Positions 1 through 8,563 of a DNA stretch of 64,000 bases are shown here, piece after piece. Each line of letters starts with the position of its first letter. The stretch's first letter is position 1. The notes under the pieces are model-generated. The model saw nothing but the letters and a program-made list of their open reading frames with translations, had not been told where the DNA came from and did not search any database. The stretch covers positions 2,582,970-2,646,969 of the forward strand of contig NC_008391.1 of the NCBI RefSeq assembly GCF_000203915.1, in the 5' to 3' direction. Both the position numbers and the translations under genes were made by a program. Source of the DNA: Burkholderia ambifaria AMMD (GTDB taxonomy: Bacteria; Pseudomonadota; Gammaproteobacteria; Burkholderiales; Burkholderiaceae).

Positions 1-227
1 TCATCGCCGAGGTGCAGACGCTCTCGCCGCGCTTCCAGATGGTCAACGAAGGGATGCAGACGCAGGCGAACGGCGCTGAGCAGATCACGCAGGCGCTGTC
101 GCAGCTGTCGGAAGCCGCACAGCAGACGGCCGAATCGCTGCGCCAGTCGTCGCAGGCGATCGATGACCTGACGCTGGTCGCGAACCAGTTGCGCACCAGC
201 GTGTCGCGCTTCAAGGTCGACGCGTGA
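1..227 (+). CDS. wspA: Methyl-accepting chemotaxis protein, C-terminal end (WspA, partial)
   Basis: Only the last 75 or so residues are inside the window; the frame is open to the left edge. The visible part is the Gln/Ala/Ser-rich coiled coil that ends the cytoplasmic signalling domain of methyl-accepting receptors (GAEQITQALSQLSEAAQQTA). It is identified as WspA mainly because the five genes behind it are the CheW, CheR-TPR, CheW, CheA-REC and CheB genes of a Wsp operon in order. In Pseudomonas WspA is a membrane receptor that responds to growth on surfaces. Its stop codon overlaps the GTG start of the next gene, which indicates translational coupling. The sensor and membrane segments cannot be judged here. 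Confidence 0.85.
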   Translation, partial: IAEVQTLSPRFQMVNEGMQTQANGAEQITQALSQLSEAAQQTAESLRQSSQAIDDLTLVANQLRTSVSRFKVDA

Positions 228-736
228 CGCGCGCCGAGTCGCACGGCGGCGCGCATGCGCTGTTCCTGATGTTCGAGCTCGACAGCGAGCGCTATGCGCT
301 CGACGCGGCCGACATCGACGAAGTGTTGCCGCTCGCGACCACCAAGGCCGTGCCCGGCGCGCCCGACTGGATCGCCGGGCTGCTGATGCGGGGCGGTCAG
401 CCGGTGCCCGTGATCGACGTGCCGATGCTGGCGCTCGGGCGGCGCGCGCATGCGCTGCGTTCGACGCGGCTGGTGATGGTGCGCTACCGCGTCGAGCCGC
501 TCGATCGCGAGCGCGTGATCGGCCTGATCGTCGAGCGCGCGACGCAGACGCTGCGAATCGATCGCGCGGCGTTCCGCGCCAGCGGCGTGTCGACCGCGCG
601 CACGCGCTGGCTCGGGCACGTCGCGAACACGCCCGACGGAATCGTGCAGCAGGTGTCGGTATCCGACCTGATCGACGACGTTGCGCGCCTGTATCTGTTC
701 GACGGCCTGCCGGGCCACGGAGGGGAGTCCGCATGA
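224..736 (+). CDS. wspB: CheW-like coupling protein WspB
   Basis: This 170-residue protein is a single CheW domain. It links the WspA receptor to the WspE kinase at the inner membrane. The typical opening strand (LMFELDSERYALDAADIDEVLPL) and the later VIGLIVERAT stretch match CheW folds. The GTG start overlaps the wspA stop, and its own end overlaps the ATG of wspC, so the gene sits in a tightly coupled operon. It is the first of two CheW-type proteins here. In known Wsp systems the two CheW proteins are not fully interchangeable. Assignment as WspB rests on position. Confidence 0.88.
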   Translation: MTRAESHGGAHALFLMFELDSERYALDAADIDEVLPLATTKAVPGAPDWIAGLLMRGGQPVPVIDVPMLALGRRAHALRSTRLVMVRYRVEPLDRERVIGLIVERATQTLRIDRAAFRASGVSTARTRWLGHVANTPDGIVQQVSVSDLIDDVARLYLFDGLPGHGGESA

Positions 737-2295
737 AAGAATCCGATTCGCGATTTCGCGGCTGGCTGCTGCGCGAGACCGGCATCGACCCCGATTCGCT
801 CGGCAACGATTTCCTGAGTCGCGCGCTGACCGAGCGCATCCACGCGTTGCAGGGCGACGGCGAGCGGCTGCCGTCGGCGGCGCGGCCGGCCGTCACGCCA
901 GAGGCGCTCGACGCCTACTGGCAGCAGCTCAACGCGTCGGCCGACGAACGGCGCGCGCTGATCGAGCTGTTCGTCGTGCCGGAGACGTGGTTCTTCCGCG
1001 ATCGCGAGGCATTCGCGACGCTCGCGCGGCTTGCGCTCGAACGGCTTGCCGCGACGCCCGGGCGCGTGATCCGCGTGCTGAGCGCGCCGTGCTCGACCGG
1101 CGAGGAGCCGTATTCGGCGGCGATGGCGCTGCTCGACGCCGGGCTCGATCCGGCCAGCTTCATGATCGATGCGCTCGACCTGAGCGTGCGCGCGATCGAA
1201 CAGGCGCGGCTCGGCTGCTACGGACGCAATGCGTTTCGCGGCACGGCGACCGAGTTCCGCGCGCGCTACTTCACGCCGGCCGCCGACGGCTGGCTGCTCG
1301 ACGAGCGCGTGCGTGCGCGCGTCCAGTTTCGCCAGGCGAACCTGATCGAACCGGGCGTCGATACGGGCATTCGCTACGATTTCGTGTTCTGCCGCAACGT
1401 GCTGATTTACTTCGACCGCGACGCGCAGGACCGCGTGATCGGTTCGCTCGACAGCTGGCTCGCCGACGACGGGATGCTGTTCGTCGGTCCGGCCGAAACG
1501 GGTGTCGCGATGCGGCACGGGTTGCGTTCGGCGCGCGTGCCGCTGGCGTTCGCGTTTCATCGCGATGGTGGCGGCGCGGCGGTGGGGGCGGCGGCGGACG
1601 CGAGCGCGGCGCGGTATGCGGCACCGACGCCCGTGGTTGCGCCGTACCGGCGTGCCGAGCGCTTGACGGTGGCGCCGCCCGCCGCGGCGCGCCCGCTGCT
1701 GGCCGTCGTGCCGCCGACGTGGAGCGGTAACGCGTCGTCGCCCGCGGCGCTTGCGCCGGCCGAGCGCCGGACGGCGTTCGAGCCGTTGGCCGACATGCGC
1801 GCCGGCTCGCTGACCGCCGCAGCCACCGCAGCCACCGCAGGCCATGCAGCCCATGCAGCCAGCGCGACCAACGCGGCCAGCGCGGCCAACGCGGCCAACG
1901 CAACCACCGCAGCCCACGCAGCCAGCGCAGCAAGCGCAGCCAAAGCAGCAAACGCCGCCAACGCAGCCCTGCCACCACCACCCGCCGACATCGCCACCCC
2001 AACGCTCGAGGAAGCACAGGCGCTGGCCAACGCGGGTGCGTTCGACGAGGCCGAGCGCGTGCTCGCGCGATTCTCCGCGCACGCCGGGCCGCACGCGGAC
2101 GCGTTCTACCTGAACGGGCTGATCGCGGATGCGTGCGGGCGTGTCGCGGAAGCGGGCGACTTCTACCGGAAGGCGCTGTATCTGCGGCCGACGCACCACG
2201 AAGCGCTGACGCATCTCGCGACCTTGCTCGACGTCGGTGGCGATGGCGCCGGCGCGCAATGGCTGCTCGAGCGTGCGCGGCGCGCGGCAGGGTGA
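733..2295 (+). CDS. wspC: CheR-type methyltransferase with C-terminal TPR (WspC)
   Basis: A 520-residue protein with a CheR methyltransferase domain in the first 280 or so residues. Visible motifs are LSAPCSTGEEPYS (S-adenosylmethionine site), ALDLSVRAIEQAR and FVFCRNVLIYFD. The last 110 residues look like tetratricopeptide repeats (DAFYLNGLIADACGRVAEAG). It should methylate glutamates of WspA and so set receptor sensitivity. Between the two domains lies a linker of about 60 residues made almost only of Ala with Asn, Ser, Thr and His (DNA about 1815-1970). Its alanine codons include many GCA, unlike the GCG/GCC used elsewhere. The linker looks like a product of repeat expansion. Start and stop overlap or nearly touch the neighbours. 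Confidence 0.9.
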   Translation: MKESDSRFRGWLLRETGIDPDSLGNDFLSRALTERIHALQGDGERLPSAARPAVTPEALDAYWQQLNASADERRALIELFVVPETWFFRDREAFATLARLALERLAATPGRVIRVLSAPCSTGEEPYSAAMALLDAGLDPASFMIDALDLSVRAIEQARLGCYGRNAFRGTATEFRARYFTPAADGWLLDERVRARVQFRQANLIEPGVDTGIRYDFVFCRNVLIYFDRDAQDRVIGSLDSWLADDGMLFVGPAETGVAMRHGLRSARVPLAFAFHRDGGGAAVGAAADASAARYAAPTPVVAPYRRAERLTVAPPAAARPLLAVVPPTWSGNASSPAALAPAERRTAFEPLADMRAGSLTAAATAATAGHAAHAASATNAASAANAANATTAAHAASAASAAKAANAANAALPPPPADIATPTLEEAQALANAGAFDEAERVLARFSAHAGPHADAFYLNGLIADACGRVAEAGDFYRKALYLRPTHHEALTHLATLLDVGGDGAGAQWLLERARRAAG

Positions 2296-2340
2296 TGAGG
2301 ATACGGGTTGGGAGCCGACATCGGGATGACCGAGGAAAGA

Positions 2341-3048
2341 ATGAACCGCGACGCCGTTGCCACTGACGACACGACGATCGGCGTCGACGATTGCTGGAAC
2401 CGGATCGGCACGCGCGGCGACCGCTCGTGCGAGCGGCTGGCCGACTGCCTGCGCTGCCTGAACTGCCCGGTGTACGCGTATCACGCGGCGAAACTGCTTG
2501 AGCGCCCGCTCGGCGCGGCCGAGATGGCCGACGCCACCCGGCGGATCAGCACGTTCGACGCGACCGGCGCGCACGGCGCCGACGATACGCGCCAGGCGGC
2601 GCTGGCGTTTCGCGTCGCCGACGAATGGCTCGCGCTGCCGATCGGCGTGCTGCGCGAGATCGCCGGCACGCGCCGGATCCATTCGCTGCCGTATCGCCGC
2701 CATTCGGCCGTGCGCGGCGTGGTCAACATTCGCGGCACGCTGCGCATCGCGATCTCGATCGGCGCGCTGCTCGGCCTCGAGGCGGGCAACAGCGGCGGCA
2801 GCAGCGGCGGCGACGGCCGGTTCACACGACTGCTGGTCGCCGCGCACCAGGGCGAGCCGGTGGTGTTTCCGGTCGACGAAGTCGAGGGCGTGCTGCGCTT
2901 CGGCGCATCCGAATGGGTGCCCGTGCCGGCGACGGTCGGGCGCGCGAGCGCCGGCCTGTCGCGCGGCGTGCTGTCGTGGCGCGGCAAGTCGGTGGGCCTG
3001 CTCGACGACGACCGGCTGTTCGACGCCGTCACACGGAGCATGCGATGA
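2341..3048 (+). CDS. wspD: CheW-like coupling protein WspD
   Basis: About 235 residues. The N-terminal segment carries a small Cys cluster (DCLRCLNCPVY) and is followed by a CheW domain (LAFRVADEWLALPIGVLREI; GVVNIRGTLRIAISIGALLG). It is the second coupling protein of the Wsp complex and should bridge receptor and kinase. I chose the ATG at 2341 because GAGGAAAG lies just upstream; an in-frame ATG at 2326 and TTG at 2308 are poorer. The stop overlaps the wspE start (ATGA). A short Gly/Ser run (GGSSGGDGR) interrupts the CheW domain, probably in a surface loop. Confidence 0.87.
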   Translation: MNRDAVATDDTTIGVDDCWNRIGTRGDRSCERLADCLRCLNCPVYAYHAAKLLERPLGAAEMADATRRISTFDATGAHGADDTRQAALAFRVADEWLALPIGVLREIAGTRRIHSLPYRRHSAVRGVVNIRGTLRIAISIGALLGLEAGNSGGSSGGDGRFTRLLVAAHQGEPVVFPVDEVEGVLRFGASEWVPVPATVGRASAGLSRGVLSWRGKSVGLLDDDRLFDAVTRSMR

Positions 3049-5354
3049 GCGGCGATGACGATCTGAGCCACCTGTCGCTGCTCGAGCTGTATCGCGAGGA
3101 GACGCGCACGCAAACCCAGGCGCTGTCCGAACGCCTGCTCGCGCTCGAATCGGGCGAGCCCGATTCCGTCGCGCTCGAGGCGTGCATGCGCGCCGCGCAT
3201 TCGCTGAAGGGCGCCGCACGCATCGTCGGCGTGCCGCTCGGCGTCGAGATCGCGGGGCGGATGGAAGAATGCTTCGTCGCCGCGCAGGCCGGCACCATCG
3301 CACTGACGGCCACGCATGTCGACGTGCTGCTCGCCGGCGTCGACCTGCTGGTGCGCGTCGCCGATCCGCAGGCGCCGCCCGTGTCGTCGACGGAGATCGA
3401 CGCGTTCGCGCTGGCGCTCACGGGCGCCGACGGCGCGCACGCGATGCCGGCACCGACCTTCGCGCCGCCGCCGGCGCCGCCGTCCAGCGTGCCGTTTCGC
3501 GATCACGACGGCGCCGCGAACGAGCCCGTGGGGGCCGGCGCCGCGGTGCCGCCGCTCGCCCTGTCGGCGGCGGTGCCCGATCCGGTCCCGGCGGGACGTG
3601 CGGCCGGCGCGGGCGCGATGCGCCGCGTGCGGGCCGATACGCTGAACCGGCTGCTGAGCCTGTCCGGCGAGTCGCTCGTCGAATCGCGCTGGCTCAAGCC
3701 GTTCGCGGAATCGATGCTGCGCGTGAAGCGTGCGCAGCGCGACGCGGCCCGCTCGCTCGATCTGTTGTACGAACGGTTCGCCGACGAGCTCGATGCGGGC
3801 GTGCTCGCGTCGGTCAACGAAGTGCGGCACATGCTCAACGACGTACAGCGTTCGCTTGCCGAGCGCATGGAAGAATTCGACCGCTTCGAGCGCCGCAGCA
3901 CGCACATCGCCGAGCAACTGTACGACGAGGCGCTTCAATGCCGGATGCGCCCGTTCGGCGACGCGACGCGCGCGTATCCGCGCATCGTCCGCGATCTCGC
4001 GCGCTCGCTCGGCAAGCAGGTGCGCTTCTCGATCGTCGGCGAAGGCACGCAGGTCGACCGCGACATCCTCGACCTGCTCGACGCGCCGCTCGGCCACCTG
4101 CTGCGCAACGCGATCGATCACGGCGTCGACTCGCCCGATGCGCGTCGCGCGCGCGGCAAGCCGGCCGAGGCGAGCGTGACGCTCGAAGCGCGACACAGCG
4201 CCGGCTCGCTGCTCGTCAGCGTGATCGACGACGGGCCGGGCGTCGACATGGACGCGCTGCGCGCGGCGGTCGTGCGCCAGCGCCTGACCGACGACGAGAC
4301 GGCCGCGCGGCTGTCCGATCCGGAACTGCTCGAATTCCTGCTGCTGCCGGGCTTCTCGATGCGCGATGCGGTGACCGACGTGTCGGGACGCGGCGTCGGC
4401 CTCGATGCGGTGCAGGAAATGGTGCGCGGCGTGCGCGGCGCGGTGCGCATCTTCAACGAGCCCGGCGCGGGCATGCGCTTCGTGCTGCAGCTGCCGCTCA
4501 CGCTGTCGGTGATCCGCAGCCTGCTGGTGGAGGTCGGCGGCGAGCCGTACGCGTTCCCGCTCGCGCACGTGCGCCGCACGCTCGAACTGTCGCACGACGA
4601 CATCGACGTGCTCGAAGGACAGCCGCATTTTCCGTTCGACGGCCGGCGTGCGGGCCTCGTCGGCGCGCACCAGCTGCTCGATGCGGGGGAGCCCGCCGTC
4701 ACGCGCACGAGCACGGCGGTCGTGGTCGTCGGCGGCGAGCCCGAGCTGTACGGCGTCGCCGTCGACCGCTTCCTCGGCGAACGGATGCTCGTCGTGCAGC
4801 CGCTCGACAGCCGCCTGCAGAAGATCCAGAACATCGCGGCCGGTGCGTTGCTCGAGAACGGCGACCCGGTGCTGATCGTCGATGTCGAGGATCTGATCCG
4901 CTCCGTCGACAAGCTCGTGCGCGGCGGCCAGCTCGCGAAACTCACGCGCGATCCGCAGCTCGCACGGGCCGACCGGCGCCGCCGCGTGCTCGTCGTCGAC
5001 GATTCGCTGACGGTGCGCGAGCTCGAACGCAAGCTGCTGGAAAAGCGCGGCTACGACGTGACCGTCGCGGTCGACGGGATGGACGGCTGGAACGCGGTGC
5101 GCAGCGATGCGTTCGACCTGGTCGTCACCGACGTCGACATGCCGCGCATGGACGGGATCGAGCTCGTCACGCTGATCAGGAGCGATCCGGCGCTCAAGCG
5201 GGTGCCCGTGATGATCGTGTCGTACAAGGATCGCGACGAGGATCGCCGGCGCGGGCTCGATGCCGGCGCCGACTACTATCTCGCGAAGAGCAGTTTCCAC
5301 GACGAGGCGCTGCTCGATGCGGTGCACGACCTGATCGGCGGGGCACGCGGATGA
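3045..5354 (+). CDS. wspE: Hybrid CheA-type histidine kinase WspE
   Basis: A 769-residue hybrid kinase. In order: an HPt domain with the phosphorylated His at about residue 52 (AAHSLKGAAR), a Pro/Ala-rich linker, a dimerisation helix region, a CheA-type ATPase (LRNAIDHGVDSP; DDGPGVDM; SGRGVGLDAV), a CheW-like regulatory domain (IRSLLVEVGGEPYAFPL) and a C-terminal receiver domain (VLVVDDSLTVREL; acceptor Asp in VVTDVDMPRMDG). In Pseudomonas, WspE phosphorylates the diguanylate cyclase WspR and the methylesterase WspF. No WspR-like gene is present in the window, so the output partner must lie to the left or elsewhere. Start overlaps the wspD stop and end overlaps wspF. Confidence 0.92.
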   Translation: MSGDDDLSHLSLLELYREETRTQTQALSERLLALESGEPDSVALEACMRAAHSLKGAARIVGVPLGVEIAGRMEECFVAAQAGTIALTATHVDVLLAGVDLLVRVADPQAPPVSSTEIDAFALALTGADGAHAMPAPTFAPPPAPPSSVPFRDHDGAANEPVGAGAAVPPLALSAAVPDPVPAGRAAGAGAMRRVRADTLNRLLSLSGESLVESRWLKPFAESMLRVKRAQRDAARSLDLLYERFADELDAGVLASVNEVRHMLNDVQRSLAERMEEFDRFERRSTHIAEQLYDEALQCRMRPFGDATRAYPRIVRDLARSLGKQVRFSIVGEGTQVDRDILDLLDAPLGHLLRNAIDHGVDSPDARRARGKPAEASVTLEARHSAGSLLVSVIDDGPGVDMDALRAAVVRQRLTDDETAARLSDPELLEFLLLPGFSMRDAVTDVSGRGVGLDAVQEMVRGVRGAVRIFNEPGAGMRFVLQLPLTLSVIRSLLVEVGGEPYAFPLAHVRRTLELSHDDIDVLEGQPHFPFDGRRAGLVGAHQLLDAGEPAVTRTSTAVVVVGGEPELYGVAVDRFLGERMLVVQPLDSRLQKIQNIAAGALLENGDPVLIVDVEDLIRSVDKLVRGGQLAKLTRDPQLARADRRRRVLVVDDSLTVRELERKLLEKRGYDVTVAVDGMDGWNAVRSDAFDLVVTDVDMPRMDGIELVTLIRSDPALKRVPVMIVSYKDRDEDRRRGLDAGADYYLAKSSFHDEALLDAVHDLIGGARG

Positions 5355-6370
5355 ACATCGGGATCGTCAACGATCTGCCGCTTGCCGTCGAGGCGCTGCG
5401 CCGCGTGATCGCGCGGCGCAGCGATCACCGCGTGCTGTGGGTGGCCACCGACGGCGACGAGGCCGTGGATTTCTGCGTCGCGCATCCGCCCGACCTCGTG
5501 CTGATGGACCTCGTGATGCCGAAGCTCGACGGCGTGGCCGCGACGCGGCAGATCATGGCGCGCGCGCCGTGCGCGATCCTGATCGTGACCGCGAGCGTCA
5601 GCGCGAACACGTCGTCGGTCTACGAGGCGATGGGCGCCGGCGCGCTCGACGCGGTCGACACGCCGACGCTCGCGCTCGGCCTGCCGTCGGATGCCGCGCC
5701 GCAGCCGCTGCTCGCGAAGATCGACCAGATCGGCCGGCTGCTCGAAAGCCGGACCGCGACGCTCGTGCCGCCCGTGCCGGCGCCCGCGCGCGGCCAGCCG
5801 ACGCTGATCGCGATCGGCGCGTCGGCGGGTGGGCCGACCGCGCTCACCGCGCTGCTGCGCGCGCTGCCGGCCGATTTTCCGGCCGCGCTCGTGATCGTGC
5901 AGCATGTCGACCAGGCGTTCGCGCTCGGCATGGCGGAGTGGCTCGACGGCTATACACGGCTGCCCGTGCGCGTCGCGCGGCCGGGCAGCGTGCCGCAGGC
6001 GGGCGAGGTGCTGCTCGCGGCGTCCAACGACCACCTGTGCCTGTCGCCGCGCGGCGTGCTCGGCTATACGCGGCATCCGGCCGAGACGCCGTACCGGCCG
6101 TCGATCGACGTGTTCTTCAACAGCGTCGCCGACGGCTGGCAGGGCGACGCGCTCGGCGTGCTGCTGACCGGGATGGGGCGCGACGGCGCGCTGGGACTGA
6201 AGGCGATGCGCGCGAAGGGCTGCTACACGATCGCGCAGGACGAGGCGACGAGCGCGGTCTACGGGATGCCGAAGGCGGCCGCGGCGATCGGCGCGGCGTC
6301 CGCGATCCTGCCGCTCGACCGGATCGCGCCGCAGCTGATCTCGCGCGTGACGCGCGTGCCGCTCGACTGA
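5351..6370 (+). CDS. wspF: CheB-type receptor methylesterase WspF
   Basis: A 339-residue protein with an N-terminal receiver domain (acceptor Asp at residue 53 in LMDLVMPKLDG) and a C-terminal CheB methylesterase domain. The catalytic Ser is in GASAGGPTAL, the His in VIVQHVDQAF and the Asp in LLTGMGRDGALG. It should remove methyl groups from WspA and damp signalling. Loss-of-function wspF mutations in Pseudomonas give wrinkly, high c-di-GMP colonies. The usual acidic pair near the N-terminus reads VNDLP, as in other WspF proteins. It is the last gene of the operon in this window; a GC-rich palindrome (6379-6396) follows, without a U tract. Confidence 0.92.
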   Translation: MNIGIVNDLPLAVEALRRVIARRSDHRVLWVATDGDEAVDFCVAHPPDLVLMDLVMPKLDGVAATRQIMARAPCAILIVTASVSANTSSVYEAMGAGALDAVDTPTLALGLPSDAAPQPLLAKIDQIGRLLESRTATLVPPVPAPARGQPTLIAIGASAGGPTALTALLRALPADFPAALVIVQHVDQAFALGMAEWLDGYTRLPVRVARPGSVPQAGEVLLAASNDHLCLSPRGVLGYTRHPAETPYRPSIDVFFNSVADGWQGDALGVLLTGMGRDGALGLKAMRAKGCYTIAQDEATSAVYGMPKAAAAIGAASAILPLDRIAPQLISRVTRVPLD

Positions 6371-6398
6371 CGGTGCGCGGCGGCCCGGCCGGGCCGCA

Positions 6399-6428
6399 TT
6401 GCGTGCGATGTGCGGCATCGCGTACAAT
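6399..6428 (+). promoter_or_regulatory. Sigma70-type promoter for the fluoride-responsive transcript
   Basis: TTGCGT and TACAAT are separated by 18 bases. The expected start of transcription, about 6435, coincides with the first base of the riboswitch. This separates the antiporter gene from the wsp operon upstream. Confidence 0.55.
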
Positions 6429-6435
6429 CGCCGCC

Positions 6436-6530
6436 AGCGGAGATGGCATGCCTCCCTGCGGTCGATCCCGGCGCCTCGCGTGCGGTTCGGCCCTCAACCG
6501 CCGGTTCGCCCGGCTGATGATGCCTGCGTG
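6436..6530 (+). promoter_or_regulatory. Fluoride riboswitch (crcB motif)
   Basis: The conserved 5' element GGAGATGGCATGCCTCC (6439-6455) fits the fluoride riboswitch consensus GG-N-GATGG...CC. The conserved 3' element CTGATGATGCCTGCG (6514-6528) fits as well. Between them is a variable GC-rich stem region, as in the family. The element lies in the leader of a CLC gene whose sequence points to the fluoride-exporting clade, the classic partner of this riboswitch. Fluoride binding should allow expression. About 80 bases separate the aptamer from the start codon; I could not identify a clear expression platform. Confidence 0.85.
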
Positions 6531-6612
6531 TTCCTGGGTCGTCAGGAGGTCGCAGGCCGTCCATGCGGTATTCTGCCGCCCAGGTTTTGATGTCCTGTCG
6601 AATCTGGAAATC

Positions 6613-7854
6613 ATGTTTTTCTCGACTTCTGCCGATTTTTTCGCGACCGTGCGCTACGTGTGCCGCTGGCTCGCGCTCTCGGCCTTGCTCGGCGCGCTGG
6701 CCGGCACGGCTTCCGCGTTGTTCCTGCTCGCGCTCGACTGGGCGACCGGCACGCGCGTCGCGCATCCGTGGCTGTTGTGGGGGCTGCCGGCCGCCGGCTT
6801 CGCGACCGGCTGGGTCTACCACCGGTTCGGCCAGTCGGTCGCGCGCGGCAACAACCTGCTGATCGACGAGATTCACGACCCGAAGGCGCTCGTGCCGAAG
6901 CGGATGGCGCCGCTCGTGCTCGTCGCGACTGTCGTCACGCACCTGTTCGGCGGCTCGGCCGGGCGCGAGGGGACGGCCGTGCAGATGGGCGGCGCGCTCG
7001 CCGATCGCGTCACGCACCTGTTCCGGCTCGATCGCGAACATCGGCGCGTGCTGCTGATGGGCGGCATCGCGGCCGGGTTCTCGTCGGTGTTCGGTACGCC
7101 GCTCGCGGGCGCCGTGTTCGGGCTCGAGGTGCTCGCGATCGGCCGCGTCCGGTACGACGCGCTGCTGACTTGCGTCGCGTCCGCGATCGTCGCGGACGTC
7201 GTGTGCCGCGCGTGGGGCGTGCATCACACCGTCTATGCGATTCCGTTCGTGCCGGCCGTGTCGGCGACGGGGCTGGCCGCGACGGTCGTCGCGGGTGTCG
7301 CGTTCGGCGTCGTCGGCCGGCTGTTCGCGTTCGCCACGCATGCGCTGACCGCGTGGTTCCGGCGCGTCGTCCGCCATGCGCCGCTGCAGCCGGTGCTCGG
7401 CGGCGCGATCGTGGCCGTGGCGGCCACCGTGCTGAACGTGCCGCAGTATCTCGGTCTCGGGATTCCGACGATCGAGGCCGCGTTTCACGGGCCGCTGCCG
7501 GCTTACGATTTCGCGGGCAAGTTCGTGTTCACCGTCGTCACGCTCGCGTCGGGATTCAAGGGCGGCGAAGTGACGCCGCTGTTCTACATCGGCGCGACGC
7601 TCGGCAACGCGCTCGGGCAGGTGCTGGCGCTACCGGTGCCGGTGCTCGCCGGGCTCGGCTTCGTCGCGGTGTTCGCGGGGGCGGCCAACACGCCGATCGC
7701 GTCCACGATCATGGCGATCGAACTGTTCGGCGCGGATGTCGGCGTGTATGCGATCGTGGCCTGCGTGGTCGCCTATCTGTTTTCCGGGCACGCGGGGATT
7801 TATCGCGCGCAGCGGGTGGCGGTGGGGAAGGGCGCGCAGGTGGAGGTGGAGTGA
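6613..7854 (+). CDS. CLC-F type fluoride/proton antiporter
   Basis: A 413-residue polytopic membrane protein of the CLC family. The gating glutamate is in GGSAGREGTAVQMG (E119). The chloride-binding GSGIP motif of typical CLC proteins is replaced by GNNLLIDEI (from about residue 79), a feature of the fluoride-selective CLC-F clade. The later motif reads GFKGGEVTPLF. It should expel cytoplasmic fluoride in exchange for protons. The fluoride riboswitch in its leader supports this over a chloride channel role. I chose the ATG at 6613. Longer in-frame starts would translate part of the riboswitch leader. The ribosome site is weak (TGGAA), which fits riboswitch-controlled translation. Confidence 0.85.
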   Translation: MFFSTSADFFATVRYVCRWLALSALLGALAGTASALFLLALDWATGTRVAHPWLLWGLPAAGFATGWVYHRFGQSVARGNNLLIDEIHDPKALVPKRMAPLVLVATVVTHLFGGSAGREGTAVQMGGALADRVTHLFRLDREHRRVLLMGGIAAGFSSVFGTPLAGAVFGLEVLAIGRVRYDALLTCVASAIVADVVCRAWGVHHTVYAIPFVPAVSATGLAATVVAGVAFGVVGRLFAFATHALTAWFRRVVRHAPLQPVLGGAIVAVAATVLNVPQYLGLGIPTIEAAFHGPLPAYDFAGKFVFTVVTLASGFKGGEVTPLFYIGATLGNALGQVLALPVPVLAGLGFVAVFAGAANTPIASTIMAIELFGADVGVYAIVACVVAYLFSGHAGIYRAQRVAVGKGAQVEVE

Positions 7855-7930
7855 TGCGGGCGCGGAAGGCAGATTCGTCGCCGCTCCTGCGGGAGCGCGA
7901 TGCATGCGATGTCGGAGGGAGGGCCTGTCG

Positions 7931-8563
7931 TTGCTGGTACATCTGATCGGGCCGGGCGGCGCCGGCAAGACCACGGTCGGGGCGCTCGTCGCGGCGCGCC
8001 TGAACTGGCGGTGCCTCGACGTAGATCAATACTTCCTGGCGGCGCACGGGAGCATCGCCGACTTCATCCGGGACCGCGGCTATGTCGAATACGCCGCGCA
8101 CAACGTCAGGCTGTACGAGCAACTCAAGCGCGGTACTTCGGTGCCCACGATCTGCGTGATGTCGTCTGGTTTCATGCTGTATCCGCCCGAGGTCGCGCCG
8201 GCCTATCCGGCGCTTCGCCGTGGCATCGAGGAGGACGGATACACCGCACTCCTGCTGCCTTCGTTCGATCTCGAACGCTGCGCGAAACTGGTCGTGGGCC
8301 GGCAAATGTCCCGGCCTTATCTGAATGCGAATGAAGACGACGAGATGCGCAAGATCCGCGATCGGTTCCCCGCGTTCATGCGCCTGAACTGCAAGCGGTT
8401 TGCGAGCGACGGCCCACCCGAACACGTGGCGGCCGACATCGAACGGTTTATCGTGGCGTCGATGCCATCGGGTGAACACGGTCCGTATCCGGTCGTGGTC
8501 GATCGCCCGACGCGCCCATGCGGTACCTGCGGCCCAAGAAGCGAGGAGAACGACATTCAATGA
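7931..8563 (+). CDS. P-loop kinase-like protein (shikimate/gluconate kinase fold)
   Basis: About 210 residues. The N-terminus carries a Walker A loop (LIGPGGAGKTTVGALVAARL) followed by CLDVDQYF, the layout of small-molecule kinases such as shikimate kinase. A later arginine-rich segment (CAKLVVGRQMSRPYL) may be the lid. The specific shikimate-binding residues are not evident, so the substrate is unknown. The start is probably TTG at 7931, since a strong GGAGGGAGG sits 8 bases upstream. Its stop overlaps the ATG of the next gene, so the two form a translationally coupled pair. Tyr, Cys and Phe content is somewhat higher than in neighbours. Confidence 0.7.
   Translation: MLVHLIGPGGAGKTTVGALVAARLNWRCLDVDQYFLAAHGSIADFIRDRGYVEYAAHNVRLYEQLKRGTSVPTICVMSSGFMLYPPEVAPAYPALRRGIEEDGYTALLLPSFDLERCAKLVVGRQMSRPYLNANEDDEMRKIRDRFPAFMRLNCKRFASDGPPEHVAADIERFIVASMPSGEHGPYPVVVDRPTRPCGTCGPRSEENDIQ

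Noticed and set aside
484..5327. Very long open frames on the minus strand opposite the wsp genes (over 900 codons)
   Set aside because: They mirror the strong third-position GC of the real plus-strand genes, are Arg/His/Ala-rich, have no ribosome sites and match no family. Similar shadows occur opposite most genes here.
6379..6396. GC palindrome GCGGCCCGGCCGGGCCGC as terminator of the wsp operon
   Set aside because: No T run follows and it overlaps the spacing needed for the downstream promoter; it may be only a GC-rich chance palindrome.
6399..6590. Small open frame across the fluoride riboswitch
   Set aside because: The conserved aptamer blocks explain this stretch; the peptide is Arg/Pro-rich without family features.
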